In this document: piece after piece, positions 25,151-34,730 of the stretch | Layout of the letters: every line of letters begins with the position of its first letter | Numbering within the stretch: the stretch's first letter is position 1 | Source: Mucilaginibacter rubeus | GTDB lineage: Bacteria; Bacteroidota; Bacteroidia; Sphingobacteriales; Sphingobacteriaceae | Length of the DNA stretch: 64,000 nucleotides | Assembly (NCBI RefSeq): GCF_014643835.1 | Contig: NZ_BMKD01000002.1 | Span: forward strand, 1 to 64,000 | Reading direction: 5' to 3' | Notes under the pieces: model-generated | What the model saw: only the letters and a program-made list of their open reading frames with translations | What the model was told of the DNA's origin: nothing | The model's database searches: none | Position numbers and translations under genes: made by a program

Positions 25151-26875
25151 TTATAACAGATCAAAGCCTTTATTAACCTGCATAGTTTTTTTTGAGAGGT
25201 CGGTGTCTGATAAAACTTCATCTGCCCGTTTTAATGCTTTTTCAAATGTGTCCCGGACATTGCCTTTCCCGATTTGAAATAATAAACGCGTCTTTTTTAA
25301 CGCTCCTGTTACCTGTTCGCTGTTTACCTCCGACAGGATAAGTTTAGTTCCTTTCTTTTTTATTTCCTGATGAACATCCCTTAATACCCTGATACCGGTT
25401 GCATCAATGACGGGTACATTCCCCATCCGGATAATCAATACCCGGGCGGGTTTTTCCAGCACTTTCATTGTGTCTTTAAATTTATAGGCCGCACCAAAGA
25501 ACAAAGGCCCATTGATCTCAAAAACGTCAACCCCTTTGGGGATAGCTGACTGGTTAAATTCATCATCAGATAATTGATCCGGAGACAAAATGGTTTGCTG
25601 TACCGAACTGGACTGCATCATTTTGCGCATAAAAAGGAAAGCGGCAACAATTATCCCAATTTCAATAGCTACGGTCAGGTCTACCAATATGGTGAGGCCG
25701 AAAGTGATCAACAAAACGGAAGCATCACTTTTAGAGCCTTTAAATACGTCTATAAAATTCCCCAGTTCGCTCATATTCCAGGCCACCACCACCAATATAC
25801 CTGCAAGTGTTGCCATGGGGATCAGTGCTGCCCATTTGCCTATAAAAAGCATAATAAGAAGTAAGGTAATGGCATGTATGATACCCGCTACGGGTGTACT
25901 TCCGCCATTTTTAATATTGGTAGCCGTTCTTGCTATTGCGCCGGTGGCCGGAATTCCCCCTAAAACAGATGAACAGATATTGGCCACTCCCTGTGCAATG
26001 AGCTCTGTATTAGACCGGTGATTTCCGCCGGTCATGCCATCTGCCACAACGGCTGATAATAAAGACTCAATGCTGCACAACAAAGCGATGGTAAAGGCAG
26101 GCCTGATCAATTGCCTGATGGTTTCCAGGCTTACATCTGGCATAACCGGGTGCGGTAAAGCAGCAGTAATCACTCCAAAACGGCTGCCAATAGTTTCTAC
26201 CGGAAGATGGAAATACCGGACAAGCAGTGTGCTTATGACAATTGCGATCAGCGAACCGGGAACTTTCCGGGTTACCCTGGGCCACAGCAAAACCACCAGT
26301 AAGGTAAAAACCCCGATAAACAAGGCATAAAGGTTCAGCGAAGACAGGTGCCGGCTATAGCCGATCCATTTACTGATAAAATCAGCAGGGACATTACCCA
26401 TTTTCAACCCTAAAAAATCTTTAACTTCTGAAGAAAAAATGATAACGGCGATCCCCGTAGTAAAACCAATAACCAGCGGATAGGGAATGTATTTAATAGT
26501 ATTACCTAATTTAGCTACCCCCATTATGATCAAAATGATGCCGGCAATAAATGTGGCAATAACCAACCCGCTAACACCGAACTGCTGAACGATCCCATAA
26601 ACCACAACGATAAATGCGCCTGTGGGCCCTCCTATCTGTACCTTGCTGCCTCCCAATGCGGATATAATTGCCCCCGCAATGATAGCCGTAAAAATTCCTT
26701 TTTCGGGGGATACGCCTGAAGCAATGGCAAAAGCTATGGCCAGGGGCAAAGCAACAACACCTACAATTACTCCGGCAACAACATCTTTATAAAATTGCGC
26801 GGGGGTGTAACCTTTAAGGGTGTCAATCAGCTTGGGCCTGAACAAATTCATCATCTTGTTCATTATTGAAACCAT
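25151..26875 (-). CDS. SulP-family inorganic anion transporter
   Basis: 574 residues. About 12-14 membrane helices start with DVVAGVIVGVVALPLAIAFAIASG, and the family motif IGGPTGAFIVVVYGIV is present. The cytoplasmic STAS domain (about 430-550) contains VLIIRMGNVPVIDATGIRVLRD. The family carries sulfate, bicarbonate or similar anions. Its start overlaps the DUF983 gene end by 13 bases, so the two are co-transcribed, perhaps under the divergent Crp/Fnr regulator. Confidence 0.92.
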   Translation of the reverse strand: MVSIMNKMMNLFRPKLIDTLKGYTPAQFYKDVVAGVIVGVVALPLAIAFAIASGVSPEKGIFTAIIAGAIISALGGSKVQIGGPTGAFIVVVYGIVQQFGVSGLVIATFIAGIILIIMGVAKLGNTIKYIPYPLVIGFTTGIAVIIFSSEVKDFLGLKMGNVPADFISKWIGYSRHLSSLNLYALFIGVFTLLVVLLWPRVTRKVPGSLIAIVISTLLVRYFHLPVETIGSRFGVITAALPHPVMPDVSLETIRQLIRPAFTIALLCSIESLLSAVVADGMTGGNHRSNTELIAQGVANICSSVLGGIPATGAIARTATNIKNGGSTPVAGIIHAITLLLIMLFIGKWAALIPMATLAGILVVVAWNMSELGNFIDVFKGSKSDASVLLITFGLTILVDLTVAIEIGIIVAAFLFMRKMMQSSSVQQTILSPDQLSDDEFNQSAIPKGVDVFEINGPLFFGAAYKFKDTMKVLEKPARVLIIRMGNVPVIDATGIRVLRDVHQEIKKKGTKLILSEVNSEQVTGALKKTRLLFQIGKGNVRDTFEKALKRADEVLSDTDLSKKTMQVNKGFDLL

Positions 26876-27288
26876 TTAAATTTATTCCCATCCACCGGTA
26901 TTTCAATATCAAGTTCGGGGTGATAATGGACCTTGGGAGATAACCAGTAAAGTAATATTACACGGGAATACCTGAAATTCAGCGGTGCAAGCAAGAACAA
27001 ACCACCGAGAATGGTACTGAGATATAACCATGGCGAATCGTTATTTTGGGTTATCATGAAAGTGGCGGCCCACAAGATGCCTCCCTCCGCTACATTCATA
27101 GCGTAACTAATATACATCGCCGCATAAAAATAGCCGGGCTCGATCTCAAAGATCATCTGACAATGCGGGCAATTCAGATTGATCTTGTTGGAACCCAAAC
27201 GGTATGTTGCTCCTTCGAACATATTGCCCCTGCGGCAGCGCGGGCATTTTGCATGGAGCATTGCCCACGATTTTGATGTTCTTACCAT
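26863..27288 (-). CDS. DUF983 zinc-ribbon membrane protein
   Basis: 141 residues. A CPRC...CPHC zinc ribbon occupies about 15-44, followed by two to three transmembrane helices (YFYAAMYISYAMNVAEGGILWAA region and LYLSTILGGLFLLAPLNF). Function of the family is unknown. It precedes SulP in the same operon. Confidence 0.85.
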   Translation of the reverse strand: MVRTSKSWAMLHAKCPRCRRGNMFEGATYRLGSNKINLNCPHCQMIFEIEPGYFYAAMYISYAMNVAEGGILWAATFMITQNNDSPWLYLSTILGGLFLLAPLNFRYSRVILLYWLSPKVHYHPELDIEIPVDGNKFKWFQ

Positions 27289-27342
27289 TAATACAAAGCT
27301 ATGCTTATAATAAGGGCCTGATATGGTATGACATCAGCAAAC

Positions 27343-27362
27343 AAACTGATATTTATCAGTTT
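27343..27362. promoter_or_regulatory. FNR-like palindrome between DUF983 and crp/fnr
   Basis: AAACTGATA-TT-TATCAGTTT is a perfect 9-bp dyad. Its centre reads CTGAT-N4-ATCAG, one base per side away from the FNR consensus TTGAT-N4-ATCAA. It lies 55 bases upstream of the DUF983 start and about 100 bases upstream of the Crp/Fnr start, so that protein is the natural ligand, controlling both directions. Confidence 0.55.
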
Positions 27363-27464
27363 TAGACTGCAAGCCCGCGCCTGTACATGCTTTACGGGTT
27401 TTTCCGGTCATACAGGGCATACCAGCCAATCACATCGGCTTCATTAAATTTATATATTTGTAAT

Positions 27465-28184
27465 ATGAGTTTATCCGGAATTTTTCCAATTGATAAGTGG
27501 GAATTCACAACACAATCTGTTCTTAATACACTTTCCGAAGAAGATTATAACTTTTTAATCTCCCGGCAAGGCGCGCAGAAATATCAAAAAGGAGAAATCA
27601 TCTTTAAGGAAGGTATTGTACCTTCCGGTATCTATTTTATTCACCAGGGAAAGATAAAAAAATACAAAGTTGACCGGAATGGCCGGGAGCAGATCATATA
27701 TGTAGCTAATAAAGGCGAATTAATAGGATATCACGCGATTTTGGCGGAAGAGCGTTGCCCTGATTCTGCAGCTGCATTGGAAGACTGCCTGATCAGTTTT
27801 ATCCCTAAAGAGGACTTTTTAACTATTCTGGACAGATCGCCGCTTTTCATGCGGCGCTTATTGAAATCATTGAGCCATGAATTTAGTGTATTGGCCAACA
27901 GTATTTCCGTGATCTCTCAGAGAACAGCATCTGAACGCCTCGCTATTTCCCTGATCATTTTGAGAGAAAAATTTAAAGGGGAAGGATCAGGTGAAAAAGA
28001 TGTTATTCTCAATATCTCAAGAATGGACCTGGCCGGCATGGCAGGGATAGCGCAGGAAAATGTGATCCGCCTATTAAAAGAATTTAAAGAGGAAGGCGTA
28101 CTGGAAACCGATGGCCGGAAGATATGGATCAAAGACATTAAACGATTGGTTAAAAAATCGAACTACGGATTTGGGAACCCGTAG
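27465..28184 (+). CDS. Crp/Fnr-family transcription regulator
   Basis: 239 residues from MSLSGIF; 26 extra in-frame residues upstream look non-coding. A cyclic-nucleotide-like beta-barrel sensor (about 35-130, EGIVPSGIYFIHQGKIK) is joined by a long helix to a winged helix-turn-helix (about 165-225, ISRMDLAGMAGIAQENVIRLLKEF). There are no N-terminal Cys clusters, so it is not an iron-sulfur FNR. The effector is unknown. It faces away from the SulP operon. Confidence 0.9.
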   Translation: MSLSGIFPIDKWEFTTQSVLNTLSEEDYNFLISRQGAQKYQKGEIIFKEGIVPSGIYFIHQGKIKKYKVDRNGREQIIYVANKGELIGYHAILAEERCPDSAAALEDCLISFIPKEDFLTILDRSPLFMRRLLKSLSHEFSVLANSISVISQRTASERLAISLIILREKFKGEGSGEKDVILNISRMDLAGMAGIAQENVIRLLKEFKEEGVLETDGRKIWIKDIKRLVKKSNYGFGNP

Positions 28185-28233
28185 TTACGCAGGCGCAATT
28201 GCATCAGCGAGGAATTAGTGACAATATCTTGTC

Positions 28234-28420
28234 AGTGTTCAATTTTTAAAAAACAGGTGTTCAATCAATTAAAATGCAATTTCACAACTAATTGATTATC
28301 AACAACAACTTGTTCAAATTGAGATTTATCAGATTTTAATTCAACCATAAGTCATTGATTATCAATGGCAATTTATTTTGAAAAAATATCAACTGTTCAT
28401 ACTTTTAAAAGTTGAACACT
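28234..28420. repeat. A/T-rich region with long inverted repeat and twin 12-mers
   Basis: AGTGTTCAATTTTTAAAA (28234-28251) and its near-perfect inverse (28403-28420, 17 of 18) enclose a stretch holding two identical copies of ATTGATTATCAA (28291-28302 and 28354-28365), each with the palindromic core TTGAT-T-ATCAA and 63 bp apart. It fills the space between the convergent Crp/Fnr and SusD genes, and I see no open frame. No target duplication was found at the ends, so a mobile origin is not shown. It could be a nucleoid or regulator binding array. Confidence 0.45.
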
Positions 28421-28474
28421 CGTGAGTAAACAGTTACTTCAGCAACCCGCAACGTTTTGTGACCCGTTTAATGA

Positions 28475-28502
28475 TACCCCGGCGCCAAATGCTGCCGGGG
28501 TA
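28475..28502. terminator. Hairpin after the second susD
   Basis: TACCCCGGC (28475-28483) and GCCGGGGTA (28494-28502) pair perfectly around a 10-base loop, 26 bases past the SusD stop on the minus strand. There is no clear T tract. Confidence 0.6.
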
Positions 28503-28528
28503 CTAAACTGTAATTAATCAGGGCTAAT

Positions 28529-30040
28529 TTATTTATCCCAAAACACAGGTGTATCCAGGTCATCTGCGCCTATGCTGGCCACCGCCGCCCTGTAGTTATC
28601 GGCATTAATGGCTGCTTCTGTTTGCGGGTAGGTGTACCTGCGTACAAAATTGCCTTTTATTTGCCTGCCCGGATAGGTATTTGGCGCTAATGCAGGGTAC
28701 CCACTCCTCCTGAAATTAGCCCATGTTTCCGCGCCGTTTCCAAACGAAGTTACCCAATACTGTGTATTGATCAGCTTAAGGGCATTGGCATCAGAATATG
28801 CAATTGCCGGGTTATTTAAATAGGCGTTTTGTGCATCGCTGCTGATAACAGCGGTAGCATCATAGCTGGTAAATTGATCCAGGGCGGCCTTTACACCATT
28901 ATTATAATAAGTACTTGCCGTACCTGCTATATATCCCCTAAAAGCCGCCTCGGCCAGTAACAACTGCGTTTGGGCATAGGTTACAAAGAACTGCGGAGCG
29001 GTTATTTTACCAAATACGCTGTAATTTACCTGCGAATATTTGAACCCTGATCCGCTTACGCCGCGAAACCCAGGTGCTGTTGGCAGTGTACCGCTATCAT
29101 AGCCTATAGGCAAACCAAACTGGTTGGCTGAGGCTGTATCAGGCGCAAGAGATAATGCTTTCCCCGGATCGGCATACATAGCCGAGATATACTTCAGCCT
29201 TGGATCGCCGGTAGATTTTAATTGTGTTACAAACGGTTCGGCAAGATAATAAGTGTTTGTTAACTGTTGAATTTGCTGCGTAACCAGGTTGGGGTACGTA
29301 TTGTTATATTTCAGGTAACAGTTATCGGCATTTGATTGCATTACTCCTCCGGTAACAGCTGCCTGAACAATAGTTTTTGCCTTGCCCGGGTCTATTTTAG
29401 AATAACGCATGCCTATGCGCAGTAAAAGTGAATAACCCAGGCGCTTCCATTGCGTAATATCTCCTCCATAAAACACATCTCCTTTAACAAGGTCCTTCGC
29501 TGGGTCTAACGCTGCGGTGGCCGTGGTGAGTTCGTTTACCAGATCAGCATAAATATCCTGTTGCTTATCGTATTTAGGCAGAAAAGCAGAATTGAGGTAG
29601 GCCTGGCCAGCCTGGCTGTACGGTACATCGCCATAAGTATCAACCAGCATCATATAATTATAAGCCCGCCATATCCTGGTTTCGTTGTACAAATTAGACC
29701 GGGAAGCGTTGCTTTTTAAATCCGGCAAAATGTGCTCAAGCAATTTTATGGTGTTTGGATAAGCGTTATTCCACCGCATCACCGTATAGGTTTGATTTAA
29801 TACATTGAAGTTAAATGCTGATGTGACCCCGCCAAAAGGGTCAATAAACTGCTGAACAACCGTTGGTTCAGTTTCCATTAATGCCGCATATGTTAAAACT
29901 TCCGCGTTGGAAAACAAAAACACCGGATCGAGACTGGTAGTGTTATTTGGATTAACGTTCAACTCTCTGAACCCTTTATCGCAACCTGCTGCAGAAAACA
30001 GGCAGGCCGCGGACAATATGATCTTTATATATCTTTTCAT
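28529..30040 (-). CDS. SusD/RagB-family lipoprotein (second pair)
   Basis: 503 residues. Lipobox SAAGC ends the signal peptide, and CDKGFRELNVNPNNT is the start typical of the SusD-like_2 group. Helical repeats and the end ANFRRSGYPAL match the family. It follows its SusC by 12 bases and is the last gene of the long minus-strand sugar-acid cluster, so the ligand is likely an acidic sugar or an oligomer containing it. Confidence 0.92.
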   Translation of the reverse strand: MKRYIKIILSAACLFSAAGCDKGFRELNVNPNNTTSLDPVFLFSNAEVLTYAALMETEPTVVQQFIDPFGGVTSAFNFNVLNQTYTVMRWNNAYPNTIKLLEHILPDLKSNASRSNLYNETRIWRAYNYMMLVDTYGDVPYSQAGQAYLNSAFLPKYDKQQDIYADLVNELTTATAALDPAKDLVKGDVFYGGDITQWKRLGYSLLLRIGMRYSKIDPGKAKTIVQAAVTGGVMQSNADNCYLKYNNTYPNLVTQQIQQLTNTYYLAEPFVTQLKSTGDPRLKYISAMYADPGKALSLAPDTASANQFGLPIGYDSGTLPTAPGFRGVSGSGFKYSQVNYSVFGKITAPQFFVTYAQTQLLLAEAAFRGYIAGTASTYYNNGVKAALDQFTSYDATAVISSDAQNAYLNNPAIAYSDANALKLINTQYWVTSFGNGAETWANFRRSGYPALAPNTYPGRQIKGNFVRRYTYPQTEAAINADNYRAAVASIGADDLDTPVFWDK

Positions 30041-30052
30041 GATCGTACTCTT

Positions 30053-33000
30053 TTAAAATTTGACGTTTAAGTTAAAGCCATAAGTCCGCGTGGTAGGCAG
30101 TGAACTTTGCTCGTAACCGGTTAAAATATCACCGCTTGATGAGATAGCCTCCGGATCAATATTTGGTGTATACTTTTTGATGATCAGCACGTTGTGGCAT
30201 ACTGCTGAAAGCACAAGCCCTTTAATAAATTTGGTTTTCATCATTTTCGAAAAGTCATAGCTAACCGATAGGTTCCTCAGCTTGATGAAGTCCGATTTAT
30301 AAACGAAAGGATCCAGGATGCCCTGCGACCGATAATTGGCATAAAAATCCTCGGCGTTCACTGCAGTTGTATTAGGAGTGCCGTCGGCATTCACCGCGTC
30401 AAACGTTACGCCTCCCTCCCTGCCTACCAGCGACTCTTTTGATAACCCTTCCCTCAGGAAATTCAGGTTGGAGCTCGACAATATTTTACCTCCGGTTTTA
30501 TAATCGATATGCGCCATCAGGGTAACCCTTTTATAAGTAAATGTATTTACCCACCCACCGGTAGCCTTAGGCAACGCGCTGCCGAAAAGCACGGGAGCAG
30601 CACTTGCTACGGGCTTACCACCAGATACGATGATTTTACCATTAGCATCCCTGCGGTAGGTTGAACCCTGGATCTGGTTCAGCGGAAGACCTACCTGGTC
30701 AACAATAGAGCCGAAGAATTCTCCTGCACCCAGTGTCAATTGTTTTTGACCGTTAGCCAGCGCTAAAACTTTAGAGGTATTTATAGCCGTATTAAATGCC
30801 GAACGCCAGCTAAAGTTGGGTTTCCTGATGGGTACTAACTCCAATAAGAACTCCATACCACGGTTTTGCAGCTCGCCAAGGTTTACGATGGTACCCGTAT
30901 AACCTGAAGCGTTAGAGATGGCAACGCTTAAGATCTGGTTGGTGGTATGCTTATCGTATGCAGCAATATCCAGGTTTACCCGGCTGTTGAACATACGCAA
31001 CTCAAGCCCGATTTCTTTTTCTTTTACACTGTACGGCTTAATTGCTTGATTCGGCGTAGTAACGTTGCTGATACTTCCCAGCGGAACGCCGTTGAACGCG
31101 TTTTGTGAAAGCGTGAACGTGAGCGAATTGCTGTAAGGATTAATACCGTTAGCACTACCTACGTTAGCATAAGTCGCCCTGATCTTTCCAAAGGTGAGCC
31201 ATGAAGGCGGGTTCTTTAAAAACTCCGAAAAAACAAAGCTGCCGCTTACGGATGGATAAAAATAATGGTTATGTTCGGGGCTTAACACCGAGAACCAGTC
31301 GTTACGGCCGGTTACATTTAAAAACAAATATGATTTATAGCCAAACTCGGCGGTGCCATAAAGCGAGTTTACTGTTGATTTGGAAACCGCGAAGGCAGAT
31401 GTGTTGGTTACGCCATTTCCAAGGGTATAAAAATCCCTCACGTAGAAATTTGTAGCGGTGACAGTATATCCTTGTGATGAGGAGGGGAATGTATTTCCTC
31501 CTACCGTGGCATCAAAAGAAAAGGGTCCCCATTTGTGGCCGCCGCCTAATAAGAAGTCGGCGTTAAGCGCACGATAGGTATTATCATTTGAGTTATAACT
31601 ACCATTATAAAGGCCAACCGGTGCAGCCGCATTTGCTAAAGTACCTGTTGGCGAATTTTGTTCGTAGTAAGATGGACTATATTCCATATTTACACGGCCC
31701 TGTAAATAAAGCCAGTCAAAAAACTGGTATCGCAGGGTAGCGGTACCTAAAAGATGATCTTTAGTTTGCCTGGTAAATTGCTTGTTCATGATCCAGTACG
31801 GGTTGGTAAGCGTAGTGAAACGTGATGTGGGCGTTTCATTGCCGTTTGCATCAACCGCGGCCGCTTTTAACACATCCAAACTAACCGAGTTACTGTAACG
31901 GTAGATATAATTGGTAACCGAAGATCCCTGGATGCCAATAACCGGAGGGTTTTTGTTGTTCTCATGGTCATAGTTCACATAGATCTGCGCAGACAATTTG
32001 GGGGTGAAATTATAGTTGAGCCCCAGATTGAAGATCTTTTTATGATAGTCATTATTAGGTATGATGCCTTGCGCATCCTGGTTTGAATAAGAAAACCTAA
32101 AGCTGCCTTTTTCATTACCGCCTGAAAACGCGATGGTATTGGTCCAGGCGTTGGCGAGCCTGAAAAACTTGCTGATCCGGTTTCTTTCGGGCGCGTAAGG
32201 GCGTTGAACGCCATCAAACTGGTAGGTAGGCGCATTATCAAATTTTTCCCCAAAGCTCCATGCGCCCGAACTTTGCGCCTGTCCCTGTGTTTTTGGGCGC
32301 ACGTTATTTTCGCCTTGTCCGTATTCGTACTGAAAATCGGTAAAATCCAGGGCCTTGTTTTGGGTAAAGTTAGAGGTAAACTCAATACCTATCCCGCCAT
32401 TTTTATTACCGCTTTTGGTAGTGATGATCAACGCGCCATTACTTGCCCTTGAACCGTAAAGCGCCGCGGCTGTAGCTCCTTTTAATACAGTCATCGATTC
32501 GATATCATCCGGGTTTATCTGCTGCATATTATCGCCCAAATCCACCGACTGGGTGTAACCGTTAGTGCTTGACGGGCTTTGCGATAAAGGCAGGCCGTTT
32601 AACACGATCAGCGGCGCATTATCGCCCTGAAACGCAGACTGCCCCCGCAGCCTGATCTTGGTGCTGCCACCGGGACCACTTGCCGGTGGAGAAATGTCTA
32701 AACCGGCGACTTTTCCTTCAAGCGAATTAACAAAGTTTGTTGAGCGGTTAGTTGTTATTTCGGCTACACGCACATTTTCTGCCGCATAGCCTAATTTTTT
32801 TGACTCGCGCTTGATGCCTAAGGCGGTTACGATGATCTCGCTGATGGCGGTTGACTTGGGCTCAAGCGAAACATTCAGCGTAGTGCGCCCGTTAAGGGGC
32901 TCGGTTTTTGGATTGTAGCCCACGTAGCTGAATAGTAAAACAGCGTTATCGGCAGATACCTGGAGTTTGTAATTACCGTTCGCGTCGGTTAAAACACCAT

Positions 33001-33211
33001 TTTTTGTTCCTTTTTCGCTTACGCTAACGCCGATAAGCGGGCCGCCTTTTTCGTCGGTCACTTTACCGGTAACTATTTGTACCCCCACTTCGGGGTTGGT
33101 TCGGGCTGCGACGGCGCTTTCCGCCTGCACATGCCCTGCAATCATAAGTGTAAAAAGAACACTTATTGCAATGGACAGCATCATTCCTGATACTTTGATT
33201 TCTTTTTCCAT
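30053..33211 (-). CDS. SusC/RagA TonB-dependent transporter without STN domain
   Basis: 1052 residues: signal peptide (1-30), carboxypeptidase-like domain (about 48-125), TonB plug (about 130-250) and barrel. Unlike the other SusC in this window it has no STN domain, and no sigma or FecR gene is nearby, so it must be controlled another way, perhaps by the AraC gene at 41149. The start lies 186 bases from the GntP stop, a gap carrying the shared motif at 33365. Confidence 0.94.
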   Translation of the reverse strand: MEKEIKVSGMMLSIAISVLFTLMIAGHVQAESAVAARTNPEVGVQIVTGKVTDEKGGPLIGVSVSEKGTKNGVLTDANGNYKLQVSADNAVLLFSYVGYNPKTEPLNGRTTLNVSLEPKSTAISEIIVTALGIKRESKKLGYAAENVRVAEITTNRSTNFVNSLEGKVAGLDISPPASGPGGSTKIRLRGQSAFQGDNAPLIVLNGLPLSQSPSSTNGYTQSVDLGDNMQQINPDDIESMTVLKGATAAALYGSRASNGALIITTKSGNKNGGIGIEFTSNFTQNKALDFTDFQYEYGQGENNVRPKTQGQAQSSGAWSFGEKFDNAPTYQFDGVQRPYAPERNRISKFFRLANAWTNTIAFSGGNEKGSFRFSYSNQDAQGIIPNNDYHKKIFNLGLNYNFTPKLSAQIYVNYDHENNKNPPVIGIQGSSVTNYIYRYSNSVSLDVLKAAAVDANGNETPTSRFTTLTNPYWIMNKQFTRQTKDHLLGTATLRYQFFDWLYLQGRVNMEYSPSYYEQNSPTGTLANAAAPVGLYNGSYNSNDNTYRALNADFLLGGGHKWGPFSFDATVGGNTFPSSSQGYTVTATNFYVRDFYTLGNGVTNTSAFAVSKSTVNSLYGTAEFGYKSYLFLNVTGRNDWFSVLSPEHNHYFYPSVSGSFVFSEFLKNPPSWLTFGKIRATYANVGSANGINPYSNSLTFTLSQNAFNGVPLGSISNVTTPNQAIKPYSVKEKEIGLELRMFNSRVNLDIAAYDKHTTNQILSVAISNASGYTGTIVNLGELQNRGMEFLLELVPIRKPNFSWRSAFNTAINTSKVLALANGQKQLTLGAGEFFGSIVDQVGLPLNQIQGSTYRRDANGKIIVSGGKPVASAAPVLFGSALPKATGGWVNTFTYKRVTLMAHIDYKTGGKILSSSNLNFLREGLSKESLVGREGGVTFDAVNADGTPNTTAVNAEDFYANYRSQGILDPFVYKSDFIKLRNLSVSYDFSKMMKTKFIKGLVLSAVCHNVLIIKKYTPNIDPEAISSSGDILTGYEQSSLPTTRTYGFNLNVKF

Positions 33212-33364
33212 AATTTTAGGGTTAATTCAAATTGGCAAATCTTACTTTAACTTCTTTCTCAAAATTGGTGGTTGTGAAAGAGCTTTTCCGGGCGGCACTT
33301 TAAAAGCCGCTTTTTCATTTTAGTATCGCTTTTTCTTCATGTTACGCAGGGTTTTAGTTTTAAA

Positions 33365-33378
33365 TTGGTTTATATACA
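33365..33378 (+). promoter_or_regulatory. Shared sugar-acid cluster motif, site D (before susC)
   Basis: TTGGTTTATATACA, matching TTGGTTTTTATACA at 41024 in 13 of 14 bases and TTGATTTTTACACA at 37462 in 11 of 14. It is 154 bases upstream of the SusC start. The match is by eye and the region is A/T rich, so chance is possible. Confidence 0.4.
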
Positions 33379-33397
33379 GTTTGTAGGTATAATCTAT

Positions 33398-34714
33398 TTA
33401 TAGTAAAATATCTAATAATAAGACTCCGGCAAGCCCTATTACAGCTACAAGGCTTTCCATTACCGTCCATGAGCGCAGCGTTTCCTTAACTGTTAACCCG
33501 AAATATTCTTTGCATAGCCAAAAAGCCGTATCGTTTACATGCGAACCAAACAGGCTGCCCGCTCCAATAGCCAGCACCAGTAAATTGGTATTTACGCCCG
33601 CATGATGAGCTATCGGGAACAACACGCCCGCGGCCGTTACACCAGCTACCGTGGCCGAACCAAGACAAAGCCGTAAACAAGCTGTCGCCAGCCATGCGAG
33701 TAATAAAGGGTGTATGGTGCTGCTGACCAGCATTAATGCAAGAGCATTGCTTAAGTGGCTATCCACAAATACCTGCTTTAGTGCACCCGCGCTGCCAATG
33801 ATGAGCAATACCATGGCTATATCTTTTACTGCACACACATAACCATCCATTAATTTTGCCAATGACCTACCTTTACGCAAACCAAGCGTATACGTACTTA
33901 TAATTACGGTGATCAGTATGGCTATAATTGGTTCGGCGAGCCATTCAGATAAACTCTTTATCAAAGAATTATCCCTAAAAAGCACAGGCAGCAAATGGGC
34001 CAGGCAAATCAATACTACAGGTAAAAGAGATGATAGTATGCTGTTAACAATACCCGGTAGTTCATGAACAGGCAAGGCGGCCGAACTATGGGTAAATTGC
34101 AAACCGTTAGGCCCAATTTTTTTAAGGGTGGCCGAGAACATCGGTCCGGCAATTATTATAGCAGGAATAGCGATGATCAGCCCATAGCCAAATGTTTTTA
34201 CTACATCGGCATGAAAAACGCTGATGAGTGTCATTGGCGAAGGATGAGGTGGTAAAAAGCCGTGCATTACAGATAGCGCCGTAAGCATAGGCATCCCCAC
34301 ATACAACAGTGGTAAACGGTAGCTGGAAGCAACCGAAAAAATGATAGGCACCAGCAGTATGAACCCGACGTTGTAATACAATGGGATCCCTACAATAAAG
34401 CCTGTAAGGGCCATGGCATAGCTTACATATCCGGCACCAAACAAATCATGCATGAAATGGGCTATCCGCTGCGCGGCACCGCTTTCAGCAACCAATTTAC
34501 CCAGCATGGCACCTAATACAATAATGATCGCTACCGAACCTAAGGTATCGCCCAGTCCTTTATTTATGGATACGATAACCGCTGTAAATGGCATACCGAA
34601 AAAGCAGCCCGCCAACAGTGCTACGATAATAAAGGCAAGAAAAGCATTCACTTTTGCCCATGTTATCAGCGCTATAAGCAATAAAATACAAAGGATCAGT
34701 ATTAATATTGTCAT
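33398..34714 (-). CDS. GntP-family gluconate/sugar-acid:H+ symporter
   Basis: 438 residues with about 12 membrane helices. SVMHGFLPPHPSP (near 150) and GSHVNDTAFWLCKEYFGLTVKETLRSW (near 395) are GntP signatures. It imports gluconate or related aldonates across the inner membrane. It follows the dehydratase gene by 16 bases in the same operon. Confidence 0.92.
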   Translation of the reverse strand: MTILILILCILLLIALITWAKVNAFLAFIIVALLAGCFFGMPFTAVIVSINKGLGDTLGSVAIIIVLGAMLGKLVAESGAAQRIAHFMHDLFGAGYVSYAMALTGFIVGIPLYYNVGFILLVPIIFSVASSYRLPLLYVGMPMLTALSVMHGFLPPHPSPMTLISVFHADVVKTFGYGLIIAIPAIIIAGPMFSATLKKIGPNGLQFTHSSAALPVHELPGIVNSILSSLLPVVLICLAHLLPVLFRDNSLIKSLSEWLAEPIIAILITVIISTYTLGLRKGRSLAKLMDGYVCAVKDIAMVLLIIGSAGALKQVFVDSHLSNALALMLVSSTIHPLLLAWLATACLRLCLGSATVAGVTAAGVLFPIAHHAGVNTNLLVLAIGAGSLFGSHVNDTAFWLCKEYFGLTVKETLRSWTVMESLVAVIGLAGVLLLDILL

Positions 34715-34730
34715 TTACAATCAGGTTAAT

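Noticed and set aside
27453-27460. TATATTTG as -7 element of the Crp/Fnr gene
   Set aside because: Only 4 bases before the ATG at 27465, so transcription would start inside the gene, and no TTG at the right distance.
28234-28420. Second MITE of the same length (187 bp) as 18519-18705
   Set aside because: Ends share only AGTGTTC with the first element, and there is no target site duplication; equal length looks accidental.
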